DNA from: CAADGL01 sp964643885
GTDB lineage: Bacteria > Planctomycetota > Phycisphaerae > UBA1845 > Fen-1342
Direction: 5' to 3'
Length of the DNA: 30,039 nucleotides
NCBI GenBank assembly: GCA_964643885.1
Contig: CAZXUI010000058.1
Coordinates: forward strand, 1-30,039
Both the position numbers and the translations under genes were made by a program. The number at the start of each line of letters is the position of its first letter. The first letter of the stretch is position 1. Positions 7,747 through 15,832 of this stretch are shown piece by piece. The notes under the pieces are model-generated. The model made no database searches, was not told where the DNA came from, and saw only the letters and a program-made list of their open reading frames with translations.

Positions 7747-9306
7747 ATGCGCAGAATGCTGGGAACGACGGGGATGGTTTCTGCACTCGCAGCGGCTCTG
7801 GCGGCCGTTGGCGTGTCGAGTGCGGCCGAGCTCGAGGTGATCTACACGAAGATTCCGGGTCACCCGACGGCGGCCGTGCCGGGAGCGCTGGACCTGAACG
7901 GCGACCCGGTGGCGACGGACTTCCGGGCGCTCGAAGATATCTTCCTCTCGCCGGATGGATCGACGTGGGCGCTCAAGGGCCGCACGCAGCTCGGCAGCGA
8001 TCTGGAGAACATCCTGCTGATCGGCGGCGGTACGAGCGGCCACGCGATCGCGCAGGAAGGACAGCCGATCATCGGCGGCGCGCCGGGCGAGCTGTATGAC
8101 TTTTTCGGCTCGGGCGTCGGCCGGTTCAACTCGCTCAACCAGTTCGCGTATTCGGCCCGTGCCCGTGGCGGCGTTTCCTCGGTATTTCAGAAGGTCCTGG
8201 TCTGGGACAACGGGAGCTTCACGCTGCGATTCCAGATGGGCGACCCCATCTTCCAGCTCCAGGACGACCCGCCCGGCAACTCGGGCGACGAGCTGTTCGG
8301 CAACTCGGTCGGCTCGATCCACATCCTCGACAACGGCACGATCGGCTCGCAGGACAGCACGATCCAGAACATCCACAGCTCGCGCCGGCCGGCGATCATG
8401 TACAACGACCAGGCCTTCCATCAGTCGAACGTGACGCAGATCACGTCGATCGACGAGAAGGACGACCTGACCTGGGCGACGCTCGACGCGAACACGTTCT
8501 ACACGACGCCGGACGGGGCGCACTGGCTGGTCGAGGGGCGGGTGGTGCTTCCCTCGGACATGGACACGGTGCTGGTGTACGACAACCGCGTCCGTCTCCA
8601 GGAGAGCATGCCGATCGGCAGCACGGGCGTGATCGTGGCGGACATCTTCCGCAGTGAGCTGATCGCCAGCGGCGACTGGTTCGCCCGCGGCGACCAGCCC
8701 GACGACAACGACTGGGCGGTGCGCAACGGCGAGCTGCTGGCCGCGACCGGCCAGCCGATTACGCGCTGCCTTGCGGAGACCTGGGGCGACGTGTTCGGTG
8801 CCCTGACGGGCAACTCGGCCGGCCACTGGGTGCTGGTCGGCAATACGAACAACGCCGACCCGGCCGCCGACCAGGTGCTCGTGCTGGATGGCAAGTACGT
8901 GCTGGTGCGCGAAGGCGACCCGGTCGACCTGGACGGCAACGGGCAGTTCGACGACGACGTCTTCATCGGCCGCGGGAACAACACGCTCTCGGCCTTCGAG
9001 CCGAACGATCTGCACCTGACCGAAAGCGGCGAGGTGTACCTGCTGGCCAGCATCCGCGACGGGGCCGGCAACGACCTGAACTCGAACCCCGCCTTCGGTG
9101 CGCCGCAGGCGTTTCTGCGCATCGTGCTCAGTCTCGAATCGTGCGACGCCGATCTGGACTGCAGCGGCGAGGTTGACTTCAACGACCTGGTGGCGGTCCT
9201 GTCCGCGTACGGCGTCAGCGACGCCGGCGACGTGGACGGCGACGGCGATACGGACTTCGACGACCTGTTCGGACTTCTGAGTGAGTACGGCAACGTCTGC
9301 TTTTGA
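7747..9306 (+). CDS. secreted repeat protein with C-terminal dockerin-like EF-hand pair
   Basis: The 519-residue product starts with a Sec signal peptide (basic MRRM, Ala-rich core, probable cleavage after SSAA, about residue 27). The body contains at least five imperfect motifs of the form 'hydrophobic-V-x-D/N-G ... Q/E-x-G-x-P-I/V', near 88-108, 147-168, 274-290, 328-338 and 376-393. This looks like blades of a beta-propeller or a related beta-repeat fold. The C terminus (467-519) holds two calcium-loop-like segments, DADLDCSGEVDFNDL and DVDGDGDTDFDDL, the dockerin-like ending common in planctomycete secreted proteins. No catalytic motif is recognised, and no cohesin is present here. The start is set by AAAGGAGAA 7-8 nt before the ATG; long in-frame sequence upstream lies over permease 2 and is discounted. 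It ends just before a strong terminator. Confidence 0.82.
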   Translation: MRRMLGTTGMVSALAAALAAVGVSSAAELEVIYTKIPGHPTAAVPGALDLNGDPVATDFRALEDIFLSPDGSTWALKGRTQLGSDLENILLIGGGTSGHAIAQEGQPIIGGAPGELYDFFGSGVGRFNSLNQFAYSARARGGVSSVFQKVLVWDNGSFTLRFQMGDPIFQLQDDPPGNSGDELFGNSVGSIHILDNGTIGSQDSTIQNIHSSRRPAIMYNDQAFHQSNVTQITSIDEKDDLTWATLDANTFYTTPDGAHWLVEGRVVLPSDMDTVLVYDNRVRLQESMPIGSTGVIVADIFRSELIASGDWFARGDQPDDNDWAVRNGELLAATGQPITRCLAETWGDVFGALTGNSAGHWVLVGNTNNADPAADQVLVLDGKYVLVREGDPVDLDGNGQFDDDVFIGRGNNTLSAFEPNDLHLTESGEVYLLASIRDGAGNDLNSNPAFGAPQAFLRIVLSLESCDADLDCSGEVDFNDLVAVLSAYGVSDAGDVDGDGDTDFDDLFGLLSEYGNVCF

Positions 9307-9339
9307 CGCAGCCGTATGATGGCAGGAGAGGCGTTTCGC

Positions 9340-9402
9340 CCCGGGCGGGGCGGGCCAGTGCGGTTCGATTCGGACCGCGGGCCCGCCTCGCCCGGGTCTT
9401 TT
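9340..9402 (+). terminator. Rho-independent terminator between convergent genes
   Basis: The 17-nt arm 9340-9356 pairs with 9380-9396 with only one non-Watson-Crick position (G-U in the plus-strand RNA), followed by TCTTTT (9397-9402). It ends transcription of the plus-strand gene that stops at 9306. Its last bases touch the stop codon of the convergent minus-strand gene. Confidence 0.8.
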
Positions 9403-11564
9403 CAGCGTCTACGGCGCTCCAGTTCGCCGATGCGCTGCTCGAGCACGCTGTGCATCGGATGCTCGCGCGGAATACGCCGCACGATTTCGCGCAGCCGGCG
9501 GGCGGCCTGGTCCGGCTGGCCGGCGGTCGCGTAGGCCTCGGCCAGGTTGATCTGTGTGCGCAGGTCGTCGGGATTGAGCTCGAAGGCGCGCTGGGCGTGG
9601 TGCAGCGTGCCCTCGGGGTCGGTCGGCGCGAGCAGATTGACCAGATTGGCGTGCGTCAGCCAGTCGTCCGGCTCGTGAACCAGGACCCTGCGGAATAACT
9701 CGATCGCGGGCTCATCTTCGTGGTCGAGCATCAGCGCCTGGGCGGTCAGCCGCATCAGCTCTACATCGTGGGGGCGGCGCTCCAGTGCGTATTCCAGGTG
9801 CGCGCGGGCCGCATGGTGTCGGCCGGCGGCCAGCAGCAGGCGGCCGAGCTCCGTCCGCGCGTCGAGGTCGTCGGGCTGGCGGCTGATCTGCTGCTCGAGC
9901 TCGGCGATTCGCTGCGGGCCGCCGCTCTGCTCGGCACGCAGGCGGGCCAGTTGCTGCTGCGTCCGCAGGTCGCGCGGGTCGAGCTGGCGGGCGCTTTCGA
10001 GGTACACGGCGGCCTTGTCGCGCTCGCCGAGCAGGGCGTGCACCTCGCCCATCGCCCGCAGGGCGGTGGTGAGCTGCGGCCGGATGGCCAGGGCGCGCTC
10101 CAGGTGCGAGCGGGCGGCGTGCAGCAGGGCGATGCGGCGTTCGGGGTTGACCTCCAGATAGCCCGCGTAGATCAGTTGCGTGGCGACGGCGTAATTAAGC
10201 TGGACCGATTCGGGCCAGTTGGCCACGTCGGTGCTGAAGAGGGTGAGGTCGTCGGCCCAGTCCATGTTGCGCGTCACGCTGCGAAGGGCGAGGGCGGCGA
10301 GCAGCAGAATCCCGACCGTGCGCAGCAGCCGGGCGCGGGCGTGCAGCGGGCCGCCCGGCGCGCTCCAGCGCCGCCAGCCGATGACCACAAGCGTCGTCAG
10401 CAGCAGAATGATCGGCACGCTCGGCCAGTAGAGCAGCCGCTCCGCCAGAGAGACGCCGATCAGCAGCAGCGTGTTGGAGATCAGCGCGTAGCTGGCGAGC
10501 ACCAGCGCTGTCAGCAGGCCCACGAGACGGCCGTTCGCGGATCGGCTGCGCAGTCCCGCCAGCGCGACCGCGAGGGCGACCACCGCGACCGCGCCGAGGG
10601 CCGTCATGACGTCCAGCATGGGCGCCGGCCGGACGACGGCCAGGCCGTAGTCGCTGCTCAGCGCGGCCGGCGCGATCATCAGCCGGGTGTAGTGGCCGAG
10701 GATGTGCAGCGGATTGACGAGCCGGCCGGCGAAATCGGAGGCAAAGAGCGGATTGAAGATGGGGCTCAGCTCGTGGGCGCGGATCAGGTGCTGCTCGAGT
10801 GCGACCAGCCGCAGCGGGAAATAGACGAGCAGCGGCGCGGCCAGCAGCGATGCCGCAGCCAGCCAGCCCTTGTTCGAGCGCACGGCGGCGGGGTAAACCC
10901 ACCACAGCGCCAGCAGCGCCACCGGGATGTAGCAGATCGCGGTTTCCTTGGCGAGCAGCGCGCCGAGAAAGCACGCCGCCGCCGCCAGGCAGCGCGCAGG
11001 AGACGGCCAGGTCTCTCTGGCGAGCAGAACGACCAGCCCGCCGCACAGCCCCAGCGCCGCGAGGATTTCCGCCCGGCCGACGATCCCCGCGACCGCTTCG
11101 CAGTGGATCGGGTGCACTGCGAACACGGCCGCGGCGATCGTGGCGATGGCTTCGTCCGCGATCAGCCGGCGGGCCAGCAGCCAGACGAGCCCGCACGTGA
11201 TCGCGTGCAGAGCGATATTCAGGGCGTGATAACCGACGGGGTCGAGCCGCCCGACCGCGTAGTTGAGCGCGAAGGTGAACATCGTCAAGGGGCGGTAGAG
11301 GCGGTCACGATGGGGGTCGGCGACAGACTCGCTGGTTTCGCGCTCGTGCCACCAGTCGGTCAGCCAGATCTCGCGGAGATTGGCCAGGGAGTGGATGCGC
11401 GGGTTCTGGCCGATGATGACGCGGTCGTCATAGGTGAAATCGTGCGGCAGCGTGTTGAGAAAGCAGGCGGCGCCGAGCGTGACGGCTAGCCACGCGCCGC
11501 GGCGGCCGGCCAGGCCGCGAGCGGCTGCGCGGGCGGCGGGTTTCTCAGCGGCCGGCTCTCTCAT
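9402..11564 (-). CDS. TMTC-like integral membrane protein with C-terminal TPR repeats
   Basis: The 720-residue protein has two halves. Residues 1-440 form a multi-helix GT-C-like membrane region with signatures of the TMTC/DUF1736 family known from eukaryotic O-mannosyltransferases: the acidic pair in FTYDDRVI (Asp46/Asp47, first extracytoplasmic loop), LYRPLTMFTFALNY (89-102), PVGYHALNIALHA (109-121) and FAVHPIHCEAVAGIVGRAEILA (148-169). Residues about 455-720 are Ala/Leu-rich TPR helices (for example ALAIRPQLTTALRAMGEVHALLGERDKA). Membrane glycosyl transfer to secreted proteins is the family-based guess; the substrate is unknown. The start overlaps the end of the upstream TolC-like gene by 20 bp, so the two are probably translated from one mRNA. 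It ends at the shared terminator. Confidence 0.83.
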   Translation of the reverse strand: MREPAAEKPAARAAARGLAGRRGAWLAVTLGAACFLNTLPHDFTYDDRVIIGQNPRIHSLANLREIWLTDWWHERETSESVADPHRDRLYRPLTMFTFALNYAVGRLDPVGYHALNIALHAITCGLVWLLARRLIADEAIATIAAAVFAVHPIHCEAVAGIVGRAEILAALGLCGGLVVLLARETWPSPARCLAAAACFLGALLAKETAICYIPVALLALWWVYPAAVRSNKGWLAAASLLAAPLLVYFPLRLVALEQHLIRAHELSPIFNPLFASDFAGRLVNPLHILGHYTRLMIAPAALSSDYGLAVVRPAPMLDVMTALGAVAVVALAVALAGLRSRSANGRLVGLLTALVLASYALISNTLLLIGVSLAERLLYWPSVPIILLLTTLVVIGWRRWSAPGGPLHARARLLRTVGILLLAALALRSVTRNMDWADDLTLFSTDVANWPESVQLNYAVATQLIYAGYLEVNPERRIALLHAARSHLERALAIRPQLTTALRAMGEVHALLGERDKAAVYLESARQLDPRDLRTQQQLARLRAEQSGGPQRIAELEQQISRQPDDLDARTELGRLLLAAGRHHAARAHLEYALERRPHDVELMRLTAQALMLDHEDEPAIELFRRVLVHEPDDWLTHANLVNLLAPTDPEGTLHHAQRAFELNPDDLRTQINLAEAYATAGQPDQAARRLREIVRRIPREHPMHSVLEQRIGELERRRR

Positions 11565-13461
11565 CGGCCAGCCGGACGTTGTTGTACTCGAGCAGCGTGC
11601 CCTTGGCGTTCTCGAGCTGAACGATGGCGACGTTGTAGTCGGTCAGAATCTGGAGCAGCACGCTGCGGGTGTTGTTGAGCTGGTCGACGGCGTTCAGCTC
11701 GGTTTCGAGGAAGGGCGGGTCGATGCTCTGGGCGCGGGCCTGTAGGGCGCGGAGATTCCGGTTGGCCGCGTGGACCGAGTCGAGCTGCGGCACGATGTTG
11801 ATGTAGCGGACGATCAACTCGCGGACGGCCGTGTTGACCTCCTGCACGACGCGGTCGGTGATCTGGTTGAGTGCGACGATGGCCTGGCTCTCTTCCAGGC
11901 GGGCCCGGCGATAGGCGGCCTCCGGCCCGCGGTTTCCGATCGGGTAGGAGAACGTCGCACTGACCGCGTAGGACTGGAAGCGGGCGGTCGTCATCTTGTC
12001 GAAGCTGGTGTCGGCCCCGCCGGCCAGGCCGTCGACCTCGTAGGTGAAGGAGAGGTCGAGCTGCGGGAGCGTCTCGTTCTTGGCGACCTGCGTGCGGATG
12101 CGGGCCTGGTCGATGCGGTGCTTGGTCTGGCGGATTTCGCTGCGGCGGTCGATCGCCGTGCGAACCTCGCTGAACTGGTCGATCGCCAGCGGCGCGGCGA
12201 AATAGGTCTCGGTCGGCAGGATCTCGATGGTCTCGCTCATGCGAAACTCGGGATCGTTCATCAGGTTCTTGAGGACGTCTTCGGCCTCGCGCACCTGGCG
12301 CACGGCCTCCTGGAAAGCCACTTCCCGCTGTTTCCAGCGGGCCAGGGCGTTGTTGATCTGGACGATCGTGGCGTCGTGCTCGCCGCGGCTGAGGATGTTC
12401 TCGTAGGTGACGGCATTCTGGGCGACCGTCTCGGCCTGGATCATCACGCTGCGGCGGGCCTGCGCGAGCTGCCAGTAGGCCCGCTCCACGTTGACCAGCG
12501 TCTCGCGCACCTGCTGGATGAAGGCCTCCTCGGCGATGCGCTGGTCCGCGCGGGCGATGTTGATCGCCGCGCGGTTGTAGTCCAGGCCGAAGCCGCGCAG
12601 CAGCGGCTGGGTGAACTGCGTCACGAAGGCGGTCGTGTAGGCCGGATTGAGCTGCTGGAACTGGAAGTCGGCGAACTGCCGCGTCTGCTGCACCGAGGCC
12701 TGCACGCGCATGCCGGTCGGCAGCAGCTTGCGGATGCCGCCCGCGATCTGGCGCGTGTCGCTCGAGGTGGCCTGGAGATCCGTGGCCGTCGGCGTGTCGC
12801 GCTTGTCATAGGACGAATCCAGGAAGAAGGCCGCATCGAAGGCCGCCTCTGCCTCGACCAGATTCGTCTGCGAGATGGCCGGGTTGTAGGACTCGATGCG
12901 GATCGCGAAGCTGTTCTCGAGCGCGCGCTGAATGCACTCGGCCAGACCCAGCTCGCGGCGGCGGTCGATATGGAGCTGCGTCAGGTATTCCCGGGCCAGC
13001 GCGATGACGCGATCGTAGTCCCTGACGACGCGCGGCTCGGCCGACGATTGGCGGATCGCCTCGAGCCGCTCGGCGAAAACGCGCTCCGCCTCGGAGGGGT
13101 CGGGAATCTCGGCCAGAATCGCCTCGGGCGAGGGCGGCTCCTCGACCTGCGGCTGCACCAGCAGCGCCGCCCGGTTCGAGGCCAGCCCGGCCGCCTCGAC
13201 CGACGCCGCCAGGCGGCCGGGCGCGACCGCGTCGCGGTTCGAGCGCGCCGCGGCGGATTCGATCATGCGGGCGCGATAGGCCGCTACGGGCTGGTGGATG
13301 TCGACGCTGGGCGGCAGCTCGCAGCCGATCAGCCCGGCCAGCAGGCCGCACACGGCGGCTGAGAACCAGGCGCGGTCCGAACATCGCACCGGCCGGATTT
13401 CGTGCTGTGATTCCACTCTGACCACCCCAGCTCCGCGCGCCGCGCCCATTGATTCTCGCAT
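11545..13461 (-). CDS. TolC-family outer membrane efflux lipoprotein
   Basis: With the ATG at 13461 this is a 638-residue outer membrane factor. Cys47 in the lipobox LIGC follows a hydrophobic stretch, so the protein should be lipid-anchored. Two OEP-type helical repeats are visible: one rich in coiled-coil residues around IAEEAFIQQVRETLVNVERAYWQLAQ, the other around QRVVQEVNTAVRELIVRYIN. The beta-strand motif PLLRGFG is typical of TolC homologues, and the C-terminal part (LNNTRSVLLQILTDYNVAIVQLENAKGTLLEYN) matches the family end. It probably forms the exit channel of an efflux or secretion system whose inner components are not here. The start is uncertain: a strong promoter puts initiation at the 13461 ATG itself (leaderless), while ATG 13449 and GTG 13416 are in-frame alternatives. 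Longer in-frame sequence to 13866 overlaps another gene and is not coding. Confidence 0.86.
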   Translation of the reverse strand: MRESMGAARGAGVVRVESQHEIRPVRCSDRAWFSAAVCGLLAGLIGCELPPSVDIHQPVAAYRARMIESAAARSNRDAVAPGRLAASVEAAGLASNRAALLVQPQVEEPPSPEAILAEIPDPSEAERVFAERLEAIRQSSAEPRVVRDYDRVIALAREYLTQLHIDRRRELGLAECIQRALENSFAIRIESYNPAISQTNLVEAEAAFDAAFFLDSSYDKRDTPTATDLQATSSDTRQIAGGIRKLLPTGMRVQASVQQTRQFADFQFQQLNPAYTTAFVTQFTQPLLRGFGLDYNRAAINIARADQRIAEEAFIQQVRETLVNVERAYWQLAQARRSVMIQAETVAQNAVTYENILSRGEHDATIVQINNALARWKQREVAFQEAVRQVREAEDVLKNLMNDPEFRMSETIEILPTETYFAAPLAIDQFSEVRTAIDRRSEIRQTKHRIDQARIRTQVAKNETLPQLDLSFTYEVDGLAGGADTSFDKMTTARFQSYAVSATFSYPIGNRGPEAAYRRARLEESQAIVALNQITDRVVQEVNTAVRELIVRYINIVPQLDSVHAANRNLRALQARAQSIDPPFLETELNAVDQLNNTRSVLLQILTDYNVAIVQLENAKGTLLEYNNVRLADERAGR

Positions 13462-13468
13462 GGGTGGG

Positions 13469-13497
13469 ATCATAGAAATCGAGCATGGGAGTGTCAA
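13469..13497 (-). promoter_or_regulatory. sigma70-type promoter of the TolC-TMTC operon
   Basis: On the minus strand, consensus TTGACA (13497-13492) is followed after 17 bp by TATGAT (13474-13469). Only 7 bp separate the -10 box from the ATG at 13461, so the transcript would begin at or within two bases of that codon. It is the best promoter match in the window and lies in an 88-bp divergent intergenic region. Confidence 0.7.
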
Positions 13498-13549
13498 ACC
13501 AGGGGTCCGCGTGGGTTGCGGGCGAGCCACGCGGCCGAGGAGATGGGCG

Positions 13550-14080
13550 ATGAACACGGATGCGGCGGTGCGGGATCTGCTCGAAGCGGCGGCGCGGAAG
13601 CTGGAGCAGGACATGCGCCAGATCGGGCGCTGTGCGGGGCTGCTGAGCGAGCAGGAGTTCTGGTCGCGCGCCAACGAGCACTGCAACAGCGTGGGCGTGC
13701 TGGTGCTGCACCTGGCGGGCAACGTGCGGCAGTGGATTCTCGGCGGCGTTGCCGGGCGGGCGGTCGAGCGCGACCGGCCGGCCGAGTTCGCGGCCCGCGG
13801 GCCGGCGCCCGTCGGGCCGGCGATCGAGGCGCTGAAGCAGACGGTTCGGGACGCGGTCGCGGTCATTCGCGGCGTGCGGTCCGCGCAGGCGCCCGAGCCG
13901 CGGACGATCCAGGGCTATCGCGTCTCCGTGCTGCTGGCCGTCTTTCACGTGGCCGAGCACTTCTCGTTTCACACCGGCCAGGTCGTGCACATGACGAAGG
14001 TCCTGCGGGACGTGGATCTGAGCCTGTATGACGCGCAGGGGCAGCAGGTGTCGCCGGACGGCTGGCCGTGGCGGGCGTGA
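13550..14080 (+). CDS. DinB-like metal-binding four-helix protein (DUF1572-type)
   Basis: The 176-residue protein shows the DinB/YfiT four-helix pattern. The metal-ligand histidines expected for this superfamily are His54 (VLHLAGNVRQWI) and His137 and His141 (VAEHFSFHTGQ). His133 and His147 are nearby. The HLAGN...QWI and EHxxFHTGQ arrangement is typical of the DUF1572 subgroup. DinB-like proteins are cytoplasmic; characterised relatives include thiol transferases (bacillithiol or mycothiol dependent) and hydrolases, but for this subgroup no reaction is established. The start is fixed by GAGGAG 8 nt before the ATG. It is divergent from the TolC operon, and no obvious promoter of its own was seen in the 88-bp gap. 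Confidence 0.8.
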   Translation: MNTDAAVRDLLEAAARKLEQDMRQIGRCAGLLSEQEFWSRANEHCNSVGVLVLHLAGNVRQWILGGVAGRAVERDRPAEFAARGPAPVGPAIEALKQTVRDAVAVIRGVRSAQAPEPRTIQGYRVSVLLAVFHVAEHFSFHTGQVVHMTKVLRDVDLSLYDAQGQQVSPDGWPWRA

Positions 14081-14540
14081 GACCTGGCAGGCCCGAGGCA
14101 GGCCAACGCGGTTCAGCGCTGAGGGGGGAGAAAAAAGTTGGGCCGGCGGTCAGGACGTGCGGGGGGGACACGTTCGCCGACGCATACCGGCCCGAGGATC
14201 GTTTCGGGTCTACTTGGGTGGGATAATAGTACGGGACCCGCAGGTCTGCAAGGGCTTCGATGAAGATTTTGTTGTGAGGCGGGGGTCTGCGATCCCACAG
14301 GCGGCCCGGAAGCGGGCCCGGCCGGGCGCGGCGCTTGCGCACGCAATTGCCGCAACGGTGGGTGGTTTGCGTGAAGCGGGGGGCGTATTCGATGATTGAG
14401 CGGAGGTGCCCACGAGCACCGCCTGGCGTTGCCTCGAAGCTGGGTCGAGCCGCAAGCCCGCACAGGGACTCGAACCATTTCTTCGTTCTCAGGTCGTTCT
14501 GAGGCGGGAAAACGGCAATGGCAGATTGCGGGGGATGAGT
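14081..14540. other. 460-bp non-coding stretch before the PilZ-REC gene
   Basis: No convincing gene is present. A possible -10 box GATAAT (14222-14227) lies in a locally AT-richer patch, but no -35 is recognisable 16-18 bp upstream. A purine-rich run (GGGGGGAGAAAAAA, 14122-14135) and several short GC-rich inverted repeats are visible without a T-tract. Codons in frame with the downstream gene extend up to 14406 but lack a ribosome binding site and family similarity. The region may be the promoter and long leader of the regulator. Confidence 0.4.
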
Positions 14541-15743
14541 ATGCCAACCGACGCTTCGCGCCAGCAACTGAGCCGGATCCGCCCGGCGCCGGAAGTGATC
14601 CGCAACACGCTCGACCAGCTCGACGAGAGCGCCCGCCAGGGCCAGCCCTACGACTCGCGCCGCAGCTCCAACCGTTTCAACTACCGCGTCAACTCCGTCG
14701 AACTCGAGACGCGCAGCGTGTCGGGCAACGAGTGGGTCACGCACGTCGTTGCGACGCGGAACCTCAGCCGCGACGGGATGAGCTGCCTGGCCGTCTGCTT
14801 CCTCTACCCCGGCAGCGAATGCCGCGTGAAGCTGATGACGCTGCACAACTCGCGGCACGTCGCGGTCGGAAAGATCGTCCGCTGCCGCTATATCTCCGGG
14901 ACGGCCCGGCTGCACGAGATCGGCATCCGCTTCGACGCGCCGATCGACGTCGGCCTGTTCGCCCGTGACGCCGTGAACATGCGCGTCCTGCTGGTGGACG
15001 ACGACGAAGTCGTGCACAAGATCATCTCGCGGCTGCTGAGCGCGGAGAACGTCGAAGTGGTCTCGGCCCGGGACGGCGCCGAGGGCCGCGACAAGGCACT
15101 CCAGGACCGCTACGACGTGATCATCATGGACCTGGACCTGCCGCAGATGGACGGCATGACCGCCGTCGCGGAGCTGCGCGAAAAGGGCTACGCCGGGCCG
15201 ATCGTGGCCCTGACCGCCAGCGAGAATGCGGAGGTCCGCGAGAAGTGCATGTCGGGCGGCTTCACGGAGTGGGTCAGCAAGCCTTTCACCAAGGAGTCGA
15301 TCGAGAGCGTGATCCTCGCCCTGCGCGACGAACCGCTGATCAGTACGCTCGTCCAGGACCCCGTCATGGCCCCGATGATCGACGAGTTCGTGGAACGGCT
15401 CGGCCGGGACGTGCTCGCGATGGAGAAGGCCCTGCGCGAGAAGGAATACGCCGAGCTCGACAAACAGGTCACGGCCATCAAGGGCAAGGCCGGCACGGTC
15501 GGCTTCCAGGTCATCTCGCAGGCCGCCTCGCTCGTCCACCAGGGCATCGCCGCCAAGGCCGAGCACGAAACGATTCACCAGCAGTTGCGCGACCTGTGCC
15601 GACTCTGCCGGGCGGCCCGGCCGGCCAGCGCGAATCTCAACCCACGCCCGGCCGGCGGGTCGGCCGACGCCGGCGAGCAACCGGGCGAGCCAGACGCGGC
15701 CGCCGCGGAGAAAACGCCGGCCGAGCCGGCAGCCTCCGCCTGA
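14541..15743 (+). CDS. PilZ-REC-degenerate Hpt regulatory protein
   Basis: This 400-residue cytoplasmic signalling protein has three domains. The PilZ domain (about 38-140) carries both c-di-GMP motifs: RxxxR (Arg41-Arg45 in RRSSNR) and NxSxxG (Asn74-Gly79, NLSRDG). The receiver domain (147-262) has Asp153/Asp154, phosphoacceptor Asp197 (IIMDLDLPQMDG), Thr225 and Lys247 (VSKPF). The third part (about 280-358) resembles an Hpt four-helix bundle, but where active Hpt domains have HxLKG this one reads TAIKG (Thr311), so it cannot be phosphorylated in the usual way. A Pro/Ala/Glu-rich tail ends the protein. The chosen ATG has GGGGGA about 6 nt upstream; ATG 14535 is the alternative. No histidine kinase is adjacent. 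Confidence 0.88.
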   Translation: MPTDASRQQLSRIRPAPEVIRNTLDQLDESARQGQPYDSRRSSNRFNYRVNSVELETRSVSGNEWVTHVVATRNLSRDGMSCLAVCFLYPGSECRVKLMTLHNSRHVAVGKIVRCRYISGTARLHEIGIRFDAPIDVGLFARDAVNMRVLLVDDDEVVHKIISRLLSAENVEVVSARDGAEGRDKALQDRYDVIIMDLDLPQMDGMTAVAELREKGYAGPIVALTASENAEVREKCMSGGFTEWVSKPFTKESIESVILALRDEPLISTLVQDPVMAPMIDEFVERLGRDVLAMEKALREKEYAELDKQVTAIKGKAGTVGFQVISQAASLVHQGIAAKAEHETIHQQLRDLCRLCRAARPASANLNPRPAGGSADAGEQPGEPDAAAAEKTPAEPAASA

Positions 15744-15794
15744 GACCGGCGTCGCAGCCGCTCGACCGCAGGAACGACGTGAGAAACGATCTCG

Positions 15795-15823
15795 TTGTCG
15801 GCCATCATCGCGGCCGGTAGCAT
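15795..15823 (+). promoter_or_regulatory. possible promoter of the orphan permease gene
   Basis: TTGTCG (15795-15800), a 17-bp spacer and TAGCAT (15818-15823) each match four of six consensus bases. Initiation would fall near 15830, leaving about 3 nt before the ATG at 15833, so the mRNA would be leaderless. This fits with the absence of a ribosome binding site. Confidence 0.4.
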
Positions 15824-15832
15824 CGCCCGGTC

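Noticed and set aside
9720..13362. Very long open frames (530-590 codons) on the plus strand opposite the TMTC-like and TolC-like genes
   Set aside because: They mirror high-GC codon bias of the real minus-strand genes; the translated sequences are low-complexity (Arg/Gln/Asp/Gly-rich) and match no family.
13462..13866. N-terminal extension of the TolC-like gene to 13866
   Set aside because: It covers the promoter at 13469-13497 and the opposite DinB-like gene, and precedes the lipoprotein signal that must be near the N terminus.
14440..14500. tRNA-like piece on the minus strand (GGTTCGAGTCCC, resembling a T-loop)
   Set aside because: The flanking bases do not form a 5-bp T stem, and no acceptor or anticodon stem could be found.
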